Made by a program: the position numbers and the translations under genes
Source of the DNA: Oxalobacteraceae bacterium OTU3CINTB1
GTDB lineage: Bacteria > Pseudomonadota > Gammaproteobacteria > Burkholderiales > Burkholderiaceae_D
Length of the DNA stretch: 64,000 bases
Direction of reading: 5' to 3'
Assembly (NCBI GenBank): GCA_024123955.1
Contig: CP099652.1
Coordinates: 868,001-932,000, forward strand
The notes under the pieces: generated by a model
Database searches by the model: none
The model's input: only the letters and a program-made list of their open reading frames with translations
What the model was told of the DNA's origin: nothing
Shown: one piece after another, positions 57,508 to 64,000 of the stretch
Layout of the letters: each line of letters opens with the position of its first letter
Numbering within the stretch: position 1 is the stretch's first letter

Positions 57508-58736
57508 GGCGCGACGCACGCAGGCCGCAGGCAATCACCCTGGCGGTGGCCTTCTCGATGAGCGTCTTCCTGGCCGCCTGCGGTGGCGACACGACGTCAT
57601 CCGGCGCCGCCGCCGAGACGCTGGCACCACGTCCATGGCTGGAGACATTGGCCGTCGATGGCGAGATCAAGGCCGCCGCCAGCACGCCGCTCAACGTACC
57701 CGGCAACAACTGGAGCCGGCGCGTGCTCATCGATATGGTGGCCGACGGCAGCAGCGTGGAAAAAGGCCAGGTCGTGGCGCGCTTCGACTCGCCGCAATCG
57801 CGCATGGAATTGTCGCAGGCCGAGCTGGAACTGCTGCGCAAGACCCTGGCCGAGCAGACCAGCGCGAGCGCCGCCAGCGTCGAGCGCGACAAGCTGGCCG
57901 GCGACCGCGCCAAGGTCGAGGACGATCTGGGCCTGAGCCGGCGCTACGCCAGTGTCGACCTGAGCATCTTCCCCCGCAACGACATTCTGGACGCGCTGGC
58001 CGACGTCGGCTTCCTGACCACCAAGCGCACCTACCTGGCGTGGAAGGGCGGGCAGGCGCAGGCGCGCACGGCCGCGCAGGACGCGGTGCTGCACTCGCAG
58101 CGCGACAGCGTGGTGCGGACCGCCGCGCAACAGCGCGACAGCCTGGCCGCGCTGGAACTGGTGGCGCCGCACGACGGCGTGTTCCTGCTGACGGCCAAGT
58201 GGGACGGCACGAAGGCGGAGATCGGCTCGACCCAGGTGGCGAACCAGGAGTTCGGCTCGCTGCCCGACCTGAACCAGCTGGTGGCCCATTTCAGCGTGGC
58301 CGAGGGGCAGGTCTTCGGCCTGAAGACCGGGCTGCCGGTGCGGGTGCGCCTGGCCGGCACCGGCACCGAGCTCACGCTCAAGGTGACGCGCGTCGGCAGC
58401 AACGCCAGCACCACCTCGCAGGAGTCGCCGGTCAAGTACAGCGACTTCGACGCGGCGATCGACACCGCCACCGCGCGCAAGCTCGGCCTCAAGCCGGGCC
58501 AGGCCTTGCGCGGCACGGTGGAATTGGTCGCGCAGCCGGCGGCGCTGACGGTGCCCAACATCGCGCTGGTGCAGGACGGCGCCGGCTACGTCGTCTACAC
58601 CGAAGAGGACGGCAAGCAGGTCCGGCGCAAGGTCGAACTGGGACAACGCGGCCCGGTGCGCAGCGAACTGAAAAGCGGTGTCGCGGCTGGCGCGCGCATC
58701 GTGCTGCTGCCGCCGGCAGCGACGGAGAAATCATGA
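57504..58736 (+). CDS. HlyD-type adaptor lipoprotein
   Basis: The 410-residue protein has a lipoprotein signal (FLAACGG; acylated Cys near residue 26), a lipoyl half-motif MVADGSSVEKGQVVARFDS, a coiled-coil region (about 105-215) and a second half LELVAPHDGVFLLTAKWDG followed by a barrel. It shares its motif order with both modules of the preceding protein. Its start overlaps that gene (ATGA) and its stop overlaps the permease gene (ATGA). It probably bridges the pump to an outer-membrane channel; none is encoded nearby. Confidence 0.82.
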   Translation: MRRDARRPQAITLAVAFSMSVFLAACGGDTTSSGAAAETLAPRPWLETLAVDGEIKAAASTPLNVPGNNWSRRVLIDMVADGSSVEKGQVVARFDSPQSRMELSQAELELLRKTLAEQTSASAASVERDKLAGDRAKVEDDLGLSRRYASVDLSIFPRNDILDALADVGFLTTKRTYLAWKGGQAQARTAAQDAVLHSQRDSVVRTAAQQRDSLAALELVAPHDGVFLLTAKWDGTKAEIGSTQVANQEFGSLPDLNQLVAHFSVAEGQVFGLKTGLPVRVRLAGTGTELTLKVTRVGSNASTTSQESPVKYSDFDAAIDTATARKLGLKPGQALRGTVELVAQPAALTVPNIALVQDGAGYVVYTEEDGKQVRRKVELGQRGPVRSELKSGVAAGARIVLLPPAATEKS

Positions 58737-59968
58737 ACCTGGCATTGATACGTGAAGCGGTTACCGAGCTGCAGCGCCGCAAGCTGCGCACCGGACTGAC
58801 CTTGCTGGGCATGGTGTTCGGCGTGGCGGCCATCGTCGCCATGCTGGCCGTGGGCGAGGGCAGCAAGCGCGAGGCGCTGCGCCTGGTGGCCGAGCTGGGA
58901 CTGGACAACGTGCTCATCGAAAGCAAAGCCATCGATCCCGAGCAGCTCAAGGATATCCGCGCCCGCTCGCTGGGACTGTCGGCCGCCGACGGCGCGGCGG
59001 CCTTGTCGGTCGTGCCCGGTGCGGTGTCGGTGTCGATGAAAAAGGAAATCAAGGTCGACCAGCTGGTGCTGGGCCAGCGCGTGGTGCCGGCGCGCGCCTA
59101 CGCCGTCTCGCCGGCCTACGCCGAGCATGGCGGCCTGCGCCTGGCCACCGGCCGCTGGCTGACGCCGGCCGACGGCGCCACCTTGGCGCCGGTGTGCGTG
59201 CTCGGCGCCCGTCTGGCGCGCACCTTGTTCGGCAATGAATCGGCGCTGGGCCGCCACCTCAAGCTCAACCACGTGTGGCTGGAGGTGGTGGGCGTGCTGG
59301 GGGACCGCGCGCAAAGCAAGTCCGACTTCGAAGGCGTCAAGCTGGGGCTCGACGACGAGCGCCTGTTCGTGGCCTGGGAGACGGGCAGGGCGCGCTTCAA
59401 CTTCAAGCGCATCGAGGACGAGGTCGACGGCATCAGCGTGCGGCTCGACGGCAAGGTCGCGCCGGACCAGGCCGCGCGCGTGTTGCAGGCGCTGATCGTT
59501 CGCCGACACGGCGGCGCCGACGACACCAACCTGATCGTGCCGATGGGGCTGTATCGCCAGAATCAGCAAACGCAGCGGATCTTCGCCATCGTCATGAGTT
59601 CGATCGCGGCGGTATCGTTGCTGGTCGGCGGCATCGGCATCATGAACATCATGCTGGCCAACGTGCTGGAGCGCCGCCGCGAGGTGGGCCTGAAGCGGGC
59701 GCTGGGTGCGCGCCGGCGCGACGTGGTCGAGCAGTTCCTGGCCGAGGCGCTGGTGATCGCCGTCAGCGGCGCATTGCTGGGCGTGGTGCTGGGCGCGGTG
59801 GCGGCCTACAGCATCGCCGCCCTGGCTGGCTGGTCGGTGGCATGGTCGCCGTTCAGCCTCATCGCGGCGGTGCTGCTGTGCGTGGCGGTGGGGCTAGCCT
59901 TCGGCGTGTTCCCCGCGCGCCAGGCGGCAGCGCTGGACCCGATCGCCGCGCTGCGCAGCGATGGATAA
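58733..59968 (+). CDS. ABC transporter permease, MacB/FtsX type
   Basis: The 411-residue permease starts MNLALIREAVTELQRRKLRTGLTLLGMVFGVAAIV, giving TM1 at about 20-42, then a periplasmic MacB core domain (about 45-285) and three C-terminal helices (about 290-315, 340-370, 378-400) in the FtsX domain. IMNIMLANVLERRREVGLKRALGARRRDVV is the classical coupling-helix region. MacB-type pumps act mechanically across the periplasm to export macrolides, peptides, lipoproteins or toxins. The longer in-frame reading back to 57401 runs over the adaptor genes in another frame and was rejected. Confidence 0.92.
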   Translation: MNLALIREAVTELQRRKLRTGLTLLGMVFGVAAIVAMLAVGEGSKREALRLVAELGLDNVLIESKAIDPEQLKDIRARSLGLSAADGAAALSVVPGAVSVSMKKEIKVDQLVLGQRVVPARAYAVSPAYAEHGGLRLATGRWLTPADGATLAPVCVLGARLARTLFGNESALGRHLKLNHVWLEVVGVLGDRAQSKSDFEGVKLGLDDERLFVAWETGRARFNFKRIEDEVDGISVRLDGKVAPDQAARVLQALIVRRHGGADDTNLIVPMGLYRQNQQTQRIFAIVMSSIAAVSLLVGGIGIMNIMLANVLERRREVGLKRALGARRRDVVEQFLAEALVIAVSGALLGVVLGAVAAYSIAALAGWSVAWSPFSLIAAVLLCVAVGLAFGVFPARQAAALDPIAALRSDG

Positions 59969-60110
59969 AGCACCGGGGTCAAGATAAAGCACCGGGGTCA
60001 GGTCCGACATTCAGACATTTTGGAACTTTACTTCCGTCCGAAAGTTCCAAATTTTCGTCTTTTGTCCGAATGTCGGACCTGACCCCCGGCTGTTATGACC
60101 CCCGGCTGTT
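59966..60110. repeat. REPIN-like repeat with duplicated ends, copy 5
   Basis: The core pairs 59994-60017 with 60063-60086 (arms starting GGGGTCAGGTCCGACATT), and an inner TGGAACTTT/AAAGTTCCA dyad. Both ends are tandemly repeated: ATAAAGCACCGGGGTCA-type ends lie twice on the left and TGACCCCCGGCTGTT twice on the right. It sits between the convergent permease and membrane-protein genes. Confidence 0.8.
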
Positions 60111-60132
60111 GCGCAGCCTGCGTGTTACAACG

Positions 60133-60699
60133 TCATCCGCGCTGGCGGCGCCGCGCGGCAACGCTGAGCGACAGCGCCGAGACCAGGAAATAGAACGCGC
60201 CGAAACCCGCGTAGCCGGCGACGGTGGCGATCGATGGCTCCGCCGGCAGTTGCGCCTGCGAGATAAAGAACGCGCCGGCAAGCGCCGATTGCGCGCCGCT
60301 CAGTATCATCGCCCATTGCGCGCCGTGGGTTTTCCAACGCCGCAGCGCGGTGCCGAGCTGGAGCAATCCTGACCCGATGGCCCAAGCGCCGAACACAACC
60401 AATACCCGGTGCATGTCGGGCAGGCTGACCGCGATCGCCAACGCGACGGCAAGGCTGACGAGGACGTTGATCATCTGGGTGCGGTTGCGTGCCAGCCCGC
60501 CGCTGCGCTTGCTGTCGATGAAGTTGGCCAAGGCGTCCCAGGCCGGGTAGCCGATCAGCAGCAGCGCGCTGGCGGCGGCCGAATTTTTGCCGATCGTTAT
60601 CGCCGCGATCAGCCATAGCGCCGAAAAAACCGCGCGGACATAGTAATAGCGTTGAAGCCAGTTTTCCTGCTCGACTGCGGTGGTGATTTGTTGGGACAT
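60133..60699 (-). CDS. HdeD/DUF308-like membrane protein
   Basis: The 188-residue protein has six hydrophobic segments (about 22-40, 42-58, 78-96, 98-115, 127-147 and 154-178) with a short N-terminal cytoplasmic part. The small paired-helix layout resembles the DUF308 (HdeD-like) family; assignment is tentative. A palindrome matching the one before the upstream TetR gene lies 18 bp from its start, so it is probably the main target of that regulator. Confidence 0.55.
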   Translation of the reverse strand: MSQQITTAVEQENWLQRYYYVRAVFSALWLIAAITIGKNSAAASALLLIGYPAWDALANFIDSKRSGGLARNRTQMINVLVSLAVALAIAVSLPDMHRVLVVFGAWAIGSGLLQLGTALRRWKTHGAQWAMILSGAQSALAGAFFISQAQLPAEPSIATVAGYAGFGAFYFLVSALSLSVAARRRQRG

Positions 60700-60717
60700 A
60701 TATTTTCCAATTAAATG

Positions 60718-60736
60718 CTACCTACTAGTTGGTAGG
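60718..60736. promoter_or_regulatory. TetR-type operator, site 1
   Basis: CTACCTACTAGTTGGTAGG is a near-palindrome that matches site 2 (61389-61407) at 16 of 19 positions. It lies just upstream of the membrane-protein gene start at 60699. Confidence 0.75.
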
Positions 60737-60793
60737 TTTTGCGGTTAAAAAAACCGATCCCGAAGCGCGAGCCGGCTGCGGGATCGAATGGCG

Positions 60794-61378
60794 CTACGGT
60801 CGTGATAAATACCTGTCCAACTGGGCGCTGGCGATGGTGCCGAACATCACGCCGTTGCCATACGCGCGCGCCGACAGCATTGCGCCGTGCACCGTGGCCA
60901 TGAAGATCTCCGCCTCGACCTGCGGTGTGTAGGCCGAGTGAAGCGTCCCTTGCCGCATTCCCCGGTCGAGCACCGAGGCCAGCCAATCCGACAGGAACCG
61001 GAAGTAGGCACGCACTTCGATCGCCACCTCTTCCGGCAAGATTGGCAACTCCCCGGCCAGCAGGGCGCAGACGCAAAACGGTGCGCTCAGATCCTCGATG
61101 CATTTCGCCCAGTGCAGGATGTACGCGCGCAACTGCTCCACCGGATCGGCAATGGCTTGCTGCAAATGGCCCAATCCTTCCTCGGTGGCGCTGCGGTGTT
61201 GCACCACCAGCGCCTTGACCAGATCCACTTTGTTGGGAAAATGATGGTGGATGCTGGCCTTGCGGATACCGACCACTTCGGCGATATCGGCGTAGCTGAA
61301 GCCGTTATAGCCGCCAGCGACGATCAAGCCCCGTGCGCAGGCGACGATCTGTTCAGCCGTGTTGGATAATTTACTCAT
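60794..61378 (-). CDS. TetR/AcrR-family transcriptional regulator
   Basis: The 194-residue regulator has an N-terminal helix-turn-helix (about 10-55; YADIAEVVGIRKASIHHHFPNKVDLVKALV) and a helical ligand-binding domain with several Cys (CIEDLSAPFCVCALLAGELP). Regulators with this C-terminal pattern often respond to small hydrophobic or reactive compounds. It lies upstream of and in the same direction as the membrane-protein gene, and both have copies of the same operator, so autoregulation and control of the neighbour are likely. Confidence 0.92.
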   Translation of the reverse strand: MSKLSNTAEQIVACARGLIVAGGYNGFSYADIAEVVGIRKASIHHHFPNKVDLVKALVVQHRSATEEGLGHLQQAIADPVEQLRAYILHWAKCIEDLSAPFCVCALLAGELPILPEEVAIEVRAYFRFLSDWLASVLDRGMRQGTLHSAYTPQVEAEIFMATVHGAMLSARAYGNGVMFGTIASAQLDRYLSRP

Positions 61379-61388
61379 GTGACGGATA

Positions 61389-61407
61389 CTACCTTCCAGT
61401 AGGTAGG
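61389..61407. promoter_or_regulatory. TetR-type operator, site 2
   Basis: CTACCTTCCAGTAGGTAGG lies 10 bp upstream of the TetR gene start and matches site 1 at 16 of 19 positions, differing only in the spacer region. Confidence 0.75.
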
Positions 61408-61427
61408 CAAGTCAAGAAAAAAGCGAG

Positions 61428-61703
61428 TTATAGCATTCGCTGCCAGATGCGATAGACCTCATCGTCATTGCGCTTGCCGATGACCTGAATGCTCACCTCA
61501 GTCTCGGACGCTATATAAATAATGCGGTATTCGCCAATATCGACCCTTCTTTCCCCGTTATTCGCACCGGTCATGCCCGCACTATCCTGAGGCATCGAAT
61601 CGTGCATCAATGAGAATATCTTTTGGCCCACTTGGCGGTACTGCTTTGCATCAAGGCTGCCCAAGAATTTGGTTGCCTGATTTGTCATTTTCAGACTTTT
61701 CAT
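61428..61703 (-). CDS. RelE/ParE-type toxin
   Basis: The 91-residue protein starting at the ATG at 61703 (AAGGAAA upstream) has the compact RelE/ParE pattern: LGSLDAKQYRQVGQKIFSLM, GERRVDIGEYRIIYIASE and VIGKRNDDEVYRIW, where Arg/Tyr residues line the RelE-type active cleft. RelE toxins cleave mRNA on the ribosome. Its start lies inside the upstream antitoxin gene, overlapping by 53 bp. Confidence 0.8.
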   Translation of the reverse strand: MKSLKMTNQATKFLGSLDAKQYRQVGQKIFSLMHDSMPQDSAGMTGANNGERRVDIGEYRIIYIASETEVSIQVIGKRNDDEVYRIWQRML

Positions 61704-61989
61704 TATTAGTGTTTCCTTCTGAAAAATCACTCAGGAATGCACTAACACGCTCATTACTCGCGTAACCCTCTCGGCGAGCGGCTTCAGCTTTGGCAAGCCA
61801 CAGCTGATCCTCAAGATATTGAATGTGCGCCACCATCTTCTCGAACTCCTTTCGAGAAACGATGTAGGCCGTGAGCCGGTCGTGCCGGGTGATTCCGACC
61901 GGGTGGCCGAGCGCCTCATCAAGTACTTGGCCGAAACGTGCCTTTGCATCCTTCGCACTAAATGTGGTCAGGGTGGGGGCGGTTGTCAT
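61651..61989 (-). CDS. Phd/YefM-type antitoxin
   Basis: The 112-residue protein begins MTTAPTLTTFSAKDAKARFGQVLDEALGHPVGITRHDRLTAYIVSRKEFE, the Phd/YefM DNA-binding fold, followed by a charged flexible tail for toxin binding. AGGAGT precedes the ATG at 61989. The last 17 codons run through the start of the toxin gene in another frame, a larger overlap than the usual few bases, which would couple translation strongly. Confidence 0.8.
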   Translation of the reverse strand: MTTAPTLTTFSAKDAKARFGQVLDEALGHPVGITRHDRLTAYIVSRKEFEKMVAHIQYLEDQLWLAKAEAARREGYASNERVSAFLSDFSEGNTNNEKSENDKSGNQILGQP

Positions 61990-62174
61990 GTCATTACTCC
62001 TGTCAATTTCCTGCACTTACTCAACGCAGCCACGGACTGGCGAACGCATACAGCCTACTATGCCGAAAATGGTCATGGTAGTCAATATGGCCTAAAATGA
62101 CTATTTCGTTGTAATTCTATAATTTTTCATTCCGCAGCGGTGGTTACTTGCGGGCGCCCCAACCATTGTCTGTG

Positions 62175-63461
62175 TCACCGTTTTGTGCGTACGGCATTCG
62201 CAACGGCGGTCTGCTGGTAGCCGTCCGTCAGCGTGTTGAGAAAAGCCACCAGGTCGGCGATGTCGCGCTCGCTCAGCGCCGATGGGCCGCCGGGGCGTCC
62301 CCCAAACGGCGCATCCATGTTGACGTTGGCTTCTAGCCCGGCCGGCTGGTCGTCGAACTTGCGGTCCCGGTACCACTTCATCGGTGTCGTGTCGCGCGTG
62401 GCGTAGAAGCGCACCACGTCCTCCAGCCGGCTGAAGCTGCCGTTGTGGAAGTAGGCCTTGCGCAGGGCGACGTTGCGCAGCGACGGCGTCTTGAAGCGTC
62501 CACAATATTCCTTGTGGTCCTTGAGATCGGTGCGGTCCGGGCCGCACAGGCCGAGGTCATAGTAGCGCGGATCGGCGTTGACCAGCAGCTTGCGGTTGCG
62601 CGGCACGCCGATGTTGATCAGGCCGTAGTCGGTGAACTGCGGGAACACGCCGCCCGGCGAGATGCGGCTGATGTGGCAGGACGCGCAGTTGCCCTTCGTT
62701 TCATCGTTGAACACTTGTAGCCCGCGCCGCTCCGGCGCCGACAGCGTGGCTTGCTTGCGCAGGAACGCGTCGTACTTGCTGGTGTAGGGGTAGAAGTCGG
62801 CCGGGCTTTCCTGGAACACTTCCAGCGCCATCAGCGCGCCCTGCAAGGCGGCATTGGGACGCGTGAAGATGTCGGCGCCGTACACCGCCTTGAACTTCGC
62901 CGCCAGCGGACTAGCCTGCAAGCGCGCCAGCACGGCCGCCTCGTCCTTGTTGCCCATCTCGCGCGCCGACAGCAGCGGCCCCAGCGCCTGCTCGTGCGCC
63001 GACCGCGCGCGGCCGTCCCAGTCGTGGCCGCCGGTGGGGCCGGCGTCGGTGCTGTCGTCGCCGTCGTCGTCGTGGTAATGCTCGGTGAAGGCGGGCGCGT
63101 TCTGGATATAACGCAGCGAAGGCGTCGCGCGCGCACCCTCGGTCTTGCCGTCGGCGCCGCCCAGCTGCGCCGCCAGTGTGTTGTTGGGGCTGTAGGCGTT
63201 GTCGGGACTGTGGCAGCTGGCGCAGGCCAGCTTGCCCGACGCCGACAGGCTGGTGTCGTTGAACATGGCGCGTCCGAGTTCGGTCAACTCCGGCACCGTC
63301 GGCCGCCTTCCGGCCGGCGGCGCATAGGCGGCGCGCGCGGTATCGGCGGCTGCCACGGCAGCCATGGCAGGAGCGGCGGCGGGAGTGGCGGGTGCGGTTG
63401 GTGTCCCGCGTTGGCAGGCGCCCAGCAGCGCGGCCAGCAAAATTGCATAAATAATTTTCAT
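62175..63461 (-). CDS. di-haem cytochrome c peroxidase / MauG-family lipoprotein
   Basis: The 428-residue protein has a lipoprotein signal (LLAALLGAC; Cys16), an Ala/Pro-rich linker, and two CASCH haem-binding motifs at about 80-84 and 259-263, as in bacterial cytochrome c peroxidases and MauG-like enzymes. FKTPSLRNVALRKAYFHNGSF is the conserved distal segment. It reduces hydrogen peroxide or oxidises an unknown partner in the periplasm. The ATG at 63461 was preferred over a GTG two codons earlier. It is divergent from a partial lipoprotein gene. Confidence 0.88.
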   Translation of the reverse strand: MKIIYAILLAALLGACQRGTPTAPATPAAAPAMAAVAAADTARAAYAPPAGRRPTVPELTELGRAMFNDTSLSASGKLACASCHSPDNAYSPNNTLAAQLGGADGKTEGARATPSLRYIQNAPAFTEHYHDDDGDDSTDAGPTGGHDWDGRARSAHEQALGPLLSAREMGNKDEAAVLARLQASPLAAKFKAVYGADIFTRPNAALQGALMALEVFQESPADFYPYTSKYDAFLRKQATLSAPERRGLQVFNDETKGNCASCHISRISPGGVFPQFTDYGLINIGVPRNRKLLVNADPRYYDLGLCGPDRTDLKDHKEYCGRFKTPSLRNVALRKAYFHNGSFSRLEDVVRFYATRDTTPMKWYRDRKFDDQPAGLEANVNMDAPFGGRPGGPSALSERDIADLVAFLNTLTDGYQQTAVANAVRTKR

Positions 63462-63505
63462 GCGCACAGCCTACCAATATGACATGACGACTACATGACT
63501 GTTAG

Positions 63506-63525
63506 AAAACGATACAAAACGATAC
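63506..63525. repeat. tandem AAAACGATAC repeat
   Basis: AAAACGATAC occurs twice head-to-tail in the divergent gap between the peroxidase and the partial lipoprotein gene. A 10-bp direct repeat in a promoter region may be a regulator site. Confidence 0.4.
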
Positions 63526-63607
63526 GTTTCCGGCCCTTCCATTTCATCGTCCTGACATATTCGCCGCCTAGCATGAGCCGCTTTCATCCCACCCTCAAGG
63601 CAAGAAC

Positions 63608-64000
63608 ATGACATCCAAACTGAAAACCGCCCTGCGGCCGCTGCCGCTGCTGCTGTTGGCGGCCGGCACCGGCGCCGGCCTGATCGCCTGCGGCAGTTCC
63701 TCCGGCGGCGACGTGCCGACCCTGTCCGGCCAGGTGGTTGGCAGCTATTACGAAAACGCCTCGGTCTGCCTTGAAAGCACCAGCGCCAAACTGACCTGCG
63801 ACAGCAATTCCGGCAGCGTGCGCACCGGCGCCGACGGCGGCTTCAAGGTGACCGGCACCGGCAGCGGCCCGTTGCTGGTCACCGTCGGCACCGACGCCAT
63901 CCGCCACGACGCGCTGGGCGACGCCGGCACCAAGGTCACGCAGAAGCTGGTGTTCCGCGCGCCGAACGGTCACACGGGCATCATCGACGCCATCAGCACC
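63608..64000 (+). CDS. lipoprotein of unknown function, N-terminal part
   Basis: The reading frame runs off the window. The first 131 residues show a lipoprotein signal (LLLLAAGTGAGLIACGS; acylated Cys28), then a Ser/Gly spacer and a beta-rich segment (TLSGQVVGSYYENASVCLESTSAKLTCDSNSGSVRTGADGGFKVTG) like a carboxypeptidase-regulatory or bacterial Ig-type domain with a Cys pair. No function can be assigned. Confidence 0.65.
   Translation, partial: MTSKLKTALRPLPLLLLAAGTGAGLIACGSSSGGDVPTLSGQVVGSYYENASVCLESTSAKLTCDSNSGSVRTGADGGFKVTGTGSGPLLVTVGTDAIRHDALGDAGTKVTQKLVFRAPNGHTGIIDAIST

Noticed and set aside
57401..58732. N-terminal extension of the MacB-type permease by 444 codons
   Set aside because: The extension overlaps two adaptor genes in a different frame and has biased Arg/Gly composition. 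The ATG at 58733 with ATGA overlap gives the conserved permease N-terminus.

Overview
This window is chromosomal DNA from a high-GC Gram-negative bacterium, most likely a betaproteobacterium of the Oxalobacteraceae (Massilia, Duganella or Janthinobacterium type). That placement rests on the ribosomal protein sequences, recognised from memory, on a PEP-CTERM protein, and on TonB-dependent receptor, DsbD and RND efflux genes. No rRNA, tRNA, CRISPR array, prophage or transposase gene was seen.

Layout. 1-2186: the end of a TIGR01777-type epimerase and a convergent phosphoethanolamine-transferase-like sulfatase. 2288-7501: the str operon rpsL-rpsG-fusA-tuf with rpsJ, started by a clear sigma-70 promoter and closed by a terminator. 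7538-19596: a 12.5 kb accessory block separating rpsJ from rplC. It holds a ROK repressor, a large TonB-dependent receptor and a JmjC-type cupin (a probable glycan-uptake cluster), an unusual 11-residue-repeat HExxH protein with a secreted partner, a DUF817 membrane protein, a PEP-CTERM protein, a HicB-like ORF and two small membrane proteins. 19797-34145: the rest of the S10, spc and alpha operons (rplC to rplQ, with secY, infA, rpmJ and rpoA), with its own promoter, an internal terminator-promoter pair before rplN, and hairpins around rpsD, rpoA and rplQ.

34167-48489: an M28 peptidase, dsbD, and a Spy-like chaperone divergent from an OmpR-type two-component system that is followed by an MdtABC-like RND pump. 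This resembles the enterobacterial Bae regulon, and an 11-bp tandem repeat lies in the divergent intergenic region. Next come a large FAD/NAD(P)-binding protein and a zinc-ribbon, single-TM, proline-rich protein of unknown function. 48621-53129: an ABC ATPase and a 1193-residue fusion of ABC permease and M1-type metallopeptidase.

53132-64000: an ECF41-like sigma factor and a second-type clpP, both bracketed by inverted copies of a repeat; a tightly overlapping four-gene efflux cassette with three related adaptor modules, two in one chain; a TetR regulator and membrane protein sharing matched operators; a Phd/RelE toxin-antitoxin pair; a di-haem peroxidase lipoprotein; and the start of another lipoprotein.

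A family of REPIN-like palindromes (GGGGTCA-ended arms) occurs at gene ends throughout. The most novel candidates are the 11-residue-repeat metallopeptidase pair at 13290-16494 and the three-module adaptor/ABC cassette at 54821-59968.
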